DNA from: Deltaproteobacteria bacterium
GTDB lineage: Bacteria; Myxococcota; Polyangia; Haliangiales; Haliangiaceae
Length of the DNA stretch: 33,358 nucleotides
NCBI GenBank assembly: GCA_018262455.1
Contig: JAGSPR010000010.1
Location: 1 to 33,358 of the forward strand
Direction: 5' to 3'
This document shows, piece by piece, positions 31,627-33,358 of the stretch (the stretch's first letter is position 1; the number at the start of each line of letters is the position of its first letter). The translations under genes and the position numbers were made by a program. The notes under the pieces were generated by a model. The model saw only the letters and a list, made by a program, of their open reading frames with translations. It did not search any database and had not been told where the DNA came from.

Positions 31627-31787
31627 GGCGAATCCTTCTTGCACCGGTGCCGACCTAGGCACTGCGCGGCGTCCATCGCCGGCGCGTTCGGTGTTTGGCT
31701 ATCAACGCCGCGGATCGCTGTGCGGTCTACACGCTCGCAAGCGCGCGTCCACCGGGGACAATCCTGACATGAATGAGGCTTAGCCTC
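31627..31787. other. Intergenic region between MFS stop and secreted gene
   Basis: This 161-bp gap should hold the promoter of the secreted protein gene (minus strand). I found no convincing -35/-10 pair, RNA gene or ORF, only a weak GTCC/GGAC inverted repeat near 31748. Confidence 0.3.
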
Positions 31788-33068
31788 TCACACGCGGAGA
31801 TCGCTCGCGGCCGGCGGCATGTCGCGCAGCTTCCAGAGCGGTAGCAAGAAGATCGGCGCGGCGAGCCCGATCAGCACGCCGACCCAGACCGCGGTCGTCG
31901 TGCCCGCAAGCTCCGCGATCACGCCGGCGAGGATCGCGCCGACCGGCAACAGCCCCGAGGTGGCCAGATGGATCGCGGCATTCGCACGACCCAGCATGTG
32001 CTTGGGCAACACGGTCTGGCGCAGCGTCACCGCCTGGATCACGAACGCGACCGCGAAGCCATCGCTCAGCAGCTGGTGCGCCGCAAGCAAGCCGAGCGTC
32101 ACCGCGAATGATCCACCGGTCAGCGGCCCACCCGCGAGCGGGATCAGTAGCGCACACGCGAGCGATAGCACCGACGTCATCACCAGCGTGCGCCCGAGCC
32201 CGATCGACTGGACGAGCCGGCGAGATACGACTGCGCCAGCCAGCGAGCCGATGCCGCCCACCGCCACGATCACGCCAAACATCGCCTCTGATAGCCCGAG
32301 CACGCGCAGGCAGAACAGCACGTACAGCGTCATGAAGAACCCGCCCGAGATCGACCACACCATGTGTGAGATCACGATCGGACGCACGATCGGATGCCCG
32401 AACACCGCGCGCATGCCGACGCGTAGATCGTGTCCGCGCACCGCCGCGGACGACGACGCCGAATGTGACGCGAGCATGGGTTCCTCGACCGCGCGGATCC
32501 GCCCGATCATGAACGCGGACCACACATAGCTCGCCGCGTCGATCACGACGACGAGCGGCGCGCCAAACGCCGCGATCAACGCGCCCGCGCTCGCCGGTCC
32601 GGTGATCTCGGCGATCGCCTCCGTCGACTCGAGCTTGGAGTTACCCTCGACGAGCTGGTCGCGTCTCACCAGCGTCGGCAGGTACGCGGTGTCTGTGATC
32701 TGGAACAGTGCGGACGCACCGCCGACGAGCGCGCCCACGATGATGACGTGGACCATCGACAGCACGCCCAACGCCCACGCCAGCGTCAACGAACCGATGA
32801 CGACCGCACGGATCACGTCCGCCGCGATCAGGATCCGTCGCTTGCGGCTGCGATCGATGAAACCTCCCGCGAGCAGCGCGACGATGACGCCGGGCGCGAG
32901 TTGGAGCGCGGCGAGCACGCTCACCATCGACTCGGGCTGGCCCAGCGTGGACACCGCGATGATCGGCAGCGCGGTTCGCGTGATCCGCGCACCGAATGCG
33001 CTGAATGCCTGTGCCGACCACAGCCGCAGAAAATCGCTGTGGCGCCACAGCCCGCTGCGCTCGGACAT
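31788..33068 (-). CDS. MFS transporter (MFS_3/EntS-like)
   Basis: This 426-aa protein has 12 predicted membrane segments of the major facilitator superfamily. The N-terminus (FLRLWSAQAFSAFGARITRTALPIIAV) and the loop motif FIDRSRKRRILIAADVIRAV are typical of the MFS_3 group that includes enterobactin exporter EntS and macrolide/tetracycline-type efflux pumps. It likely exports a small molecule by proton exchange; the substrate is not evident. It lies between the partial SSB gene (57 bp upstream on the same strand) and the secreted protein gene at 31626. A small inverted repeat GAGGCT/AGCCTC overlaps its stop (31775-31787). Confidence 0.9.
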   Translation of the reverse strand: MSERSGLWRHSDFLRLWSAQAFSAFGARITRTALPIIAVSTLGQPESMVSVLAALQLAPGVIVALLAGGFIDRSRKRRILIAADVIRAVVIGSLTLAWALGVLSMVHVIIVGALVGGASALFQITDTAYLPTLVRRDQLVEGNSKLESTEAIAEITGPASAGALIAAFGAPLVVVIDAASYVWSAFMIGRIRAVEEPMLASHSASSSAAVRGHDLRVGMRAVFGHPIVRPIVISHMVWSISGGFFMTLYVLFCLRVLGLSEAMFGVIVAVGGIGSLAGAVVSRRLVQSIGLGRTLVMTSVLSLACALLIPLAGGPLTGGSFAVTLGLLAAHQLLSDGFAVAFVIQAVTLRQTVLPKHMLGRANAAIHLATSGLLPVGAILAGVIAELAGTTTAVWVGVLIGLAAPIFLLPLWKLRDMPPAASDLRV

Positions 33069-33125
33069 TCCAGACTAATCTACGGCTTGGTTGCTGCGGG
33101 CGCTGCTCTTCGTCGCGCGCGGGGC

Positions 33126-33358
33126 TCAGAACGGGATGTCATCGTCAGGACCGCCGCCGCCACCGCCTCCCCCACCACCGTAGCCGCCGAAATCTCCGTC
33201 CGCGGGAGGCGGCGGGCCGTCATCCCGGCCGCGTCCGCCACCACCACCGGGGCCGCCACCGCCACCGCCGCCGCCACCACCACCGCCACCGCCACCCGGG
33301 CCGGCTTCGCGACCGCCACCGCCACCGCCGAGGAACTGGACGTCATTCGCGATGATCT
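33126..33358 (-). CDS. ssb: Single-stranded DNA-binding protein, C-terminal part
   Basis: This is the 3' part of ssb; the OB-fold lies outside the window. The visible 77 codons read IIANDVQFLGGGGGGR, then a long Gly-rich linker with a few Arg/Asp/Pro residues, and the conserved acidic tip ending PDDDIPF, the partner-docking motif of bacterial SSB. SSB protects single-stranded DNA in replication, repair and uptake. The linker is unusually Gly-pure and encoded by GC-only repeats. The gene is upstream of the MFS transporter on the same strand (57 bp). Confidence 0.92.
   Translation of the reverse strand, partial: IIANDVQFLGGGGGGREAGPGGGGGGGGGGGGGGGPGGGGGRGRDDGPPPPADGDFGGYGGGGGGGGGGPDDDIPF

Noticed and set aside
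1..33358. tRNA or rRNA genes
   Set aside because: No cloverleaf-like or rRNA-like stretch was seen on either strand by eye; a covariance search would decide.

Overview
This is a very GC-rich, gene-dense chromosomal window in which third codon positions are almost all G or C. It most resembles a myxobacterium-like deltaproteobacterium (Myxococcota). The reasons are a Hanks-type Ser/Thr kinase with a low-complexity tail, an FG-GAP lipoprotein whose N-terminus is rich in Cys and Gly, a PafB/PafC-like pair of WYL regulators, several secreted or lipoproteins of unknown function, and GTG starts. The taxonomy is inferred from gene style; no rRNA or tRNA was seen. There are no insertion sequences, phage genes or CRISPR arrays.

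Layout. 1-3.0 kb (minus): CNNM/CorC-type membrane protein, SPFH-like protein and Cu/Zn superoxide dismutase (cut by the window edge), probably one operon. 3.0-6.3 kb (plus): greB, a cardiolipin-synthase-type phospholipase D one base later, and a Wzx-like flippase. 6.3-12.1 kb: a 14-repeat FG-GAP lipoprotein (minus), a small secreted protein (plus) diverging from it across a perfect 26-bp palindrome, an outer-membrane/TPR-like protein and the Ser/Thr kinase (both minus). 12.3-16.0 kb (plus): a 37-bp tandem intergenic repeat, a small beta-barrel protein overlapping an alpha/beta hydrolase, and the two overlapping WYL regulators. 16.0-19.7 kb: a lipoprotein (minus) diverging from treZ, which is followed by two small genes with strong ribosome binding sites. 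19.7-24.7 kb (minus): alpha/beta hydrolase, TonB-dependent receptor, cyclophilin, and a translationally coupled pair (C_GCAxxG_C_C-type redox protein and a 132-aa protein). 24.7-30.8 kb (plus): a protein with a TonB-like N-terminus, a carboxypeptidase-regulatory-like protein, an 88-aa protein, comEA, an M20 peptidase and rarD. 30.7-33.4 kb (minus): a 3' remnant and its intact paralogue, an MFS transporter, and the C-terminus of the single-stranded DNA-binding protein.

The most interesting locus is 27.4-28.35 kb. The 88-aa protein and the ComEA DNA-uptake protein sit behind a near-consensus sigma-54 promoter (GG and GC elements at -24/-12 spacing). About 30-90 bp upstream of it lies a cluster of five TGTCCGG half-sites, mostly one helical turn apart and including a perfect palindrome, which looks like an enhancer site for a sigma-54 activator. 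The 88-aa protein ends in PDAVPF, similar to the DDDIPF tip of the SSB encoded at the window end. I infer a regulated DNA-uptake/ssDNA-handling operon. A second regulatory candidate, a PafBC-type promoter match overlapping a CGGACA/TGTCCG palindrome, lies just upstream of treZ, about 1.2 kb from the end of the WYL pair.
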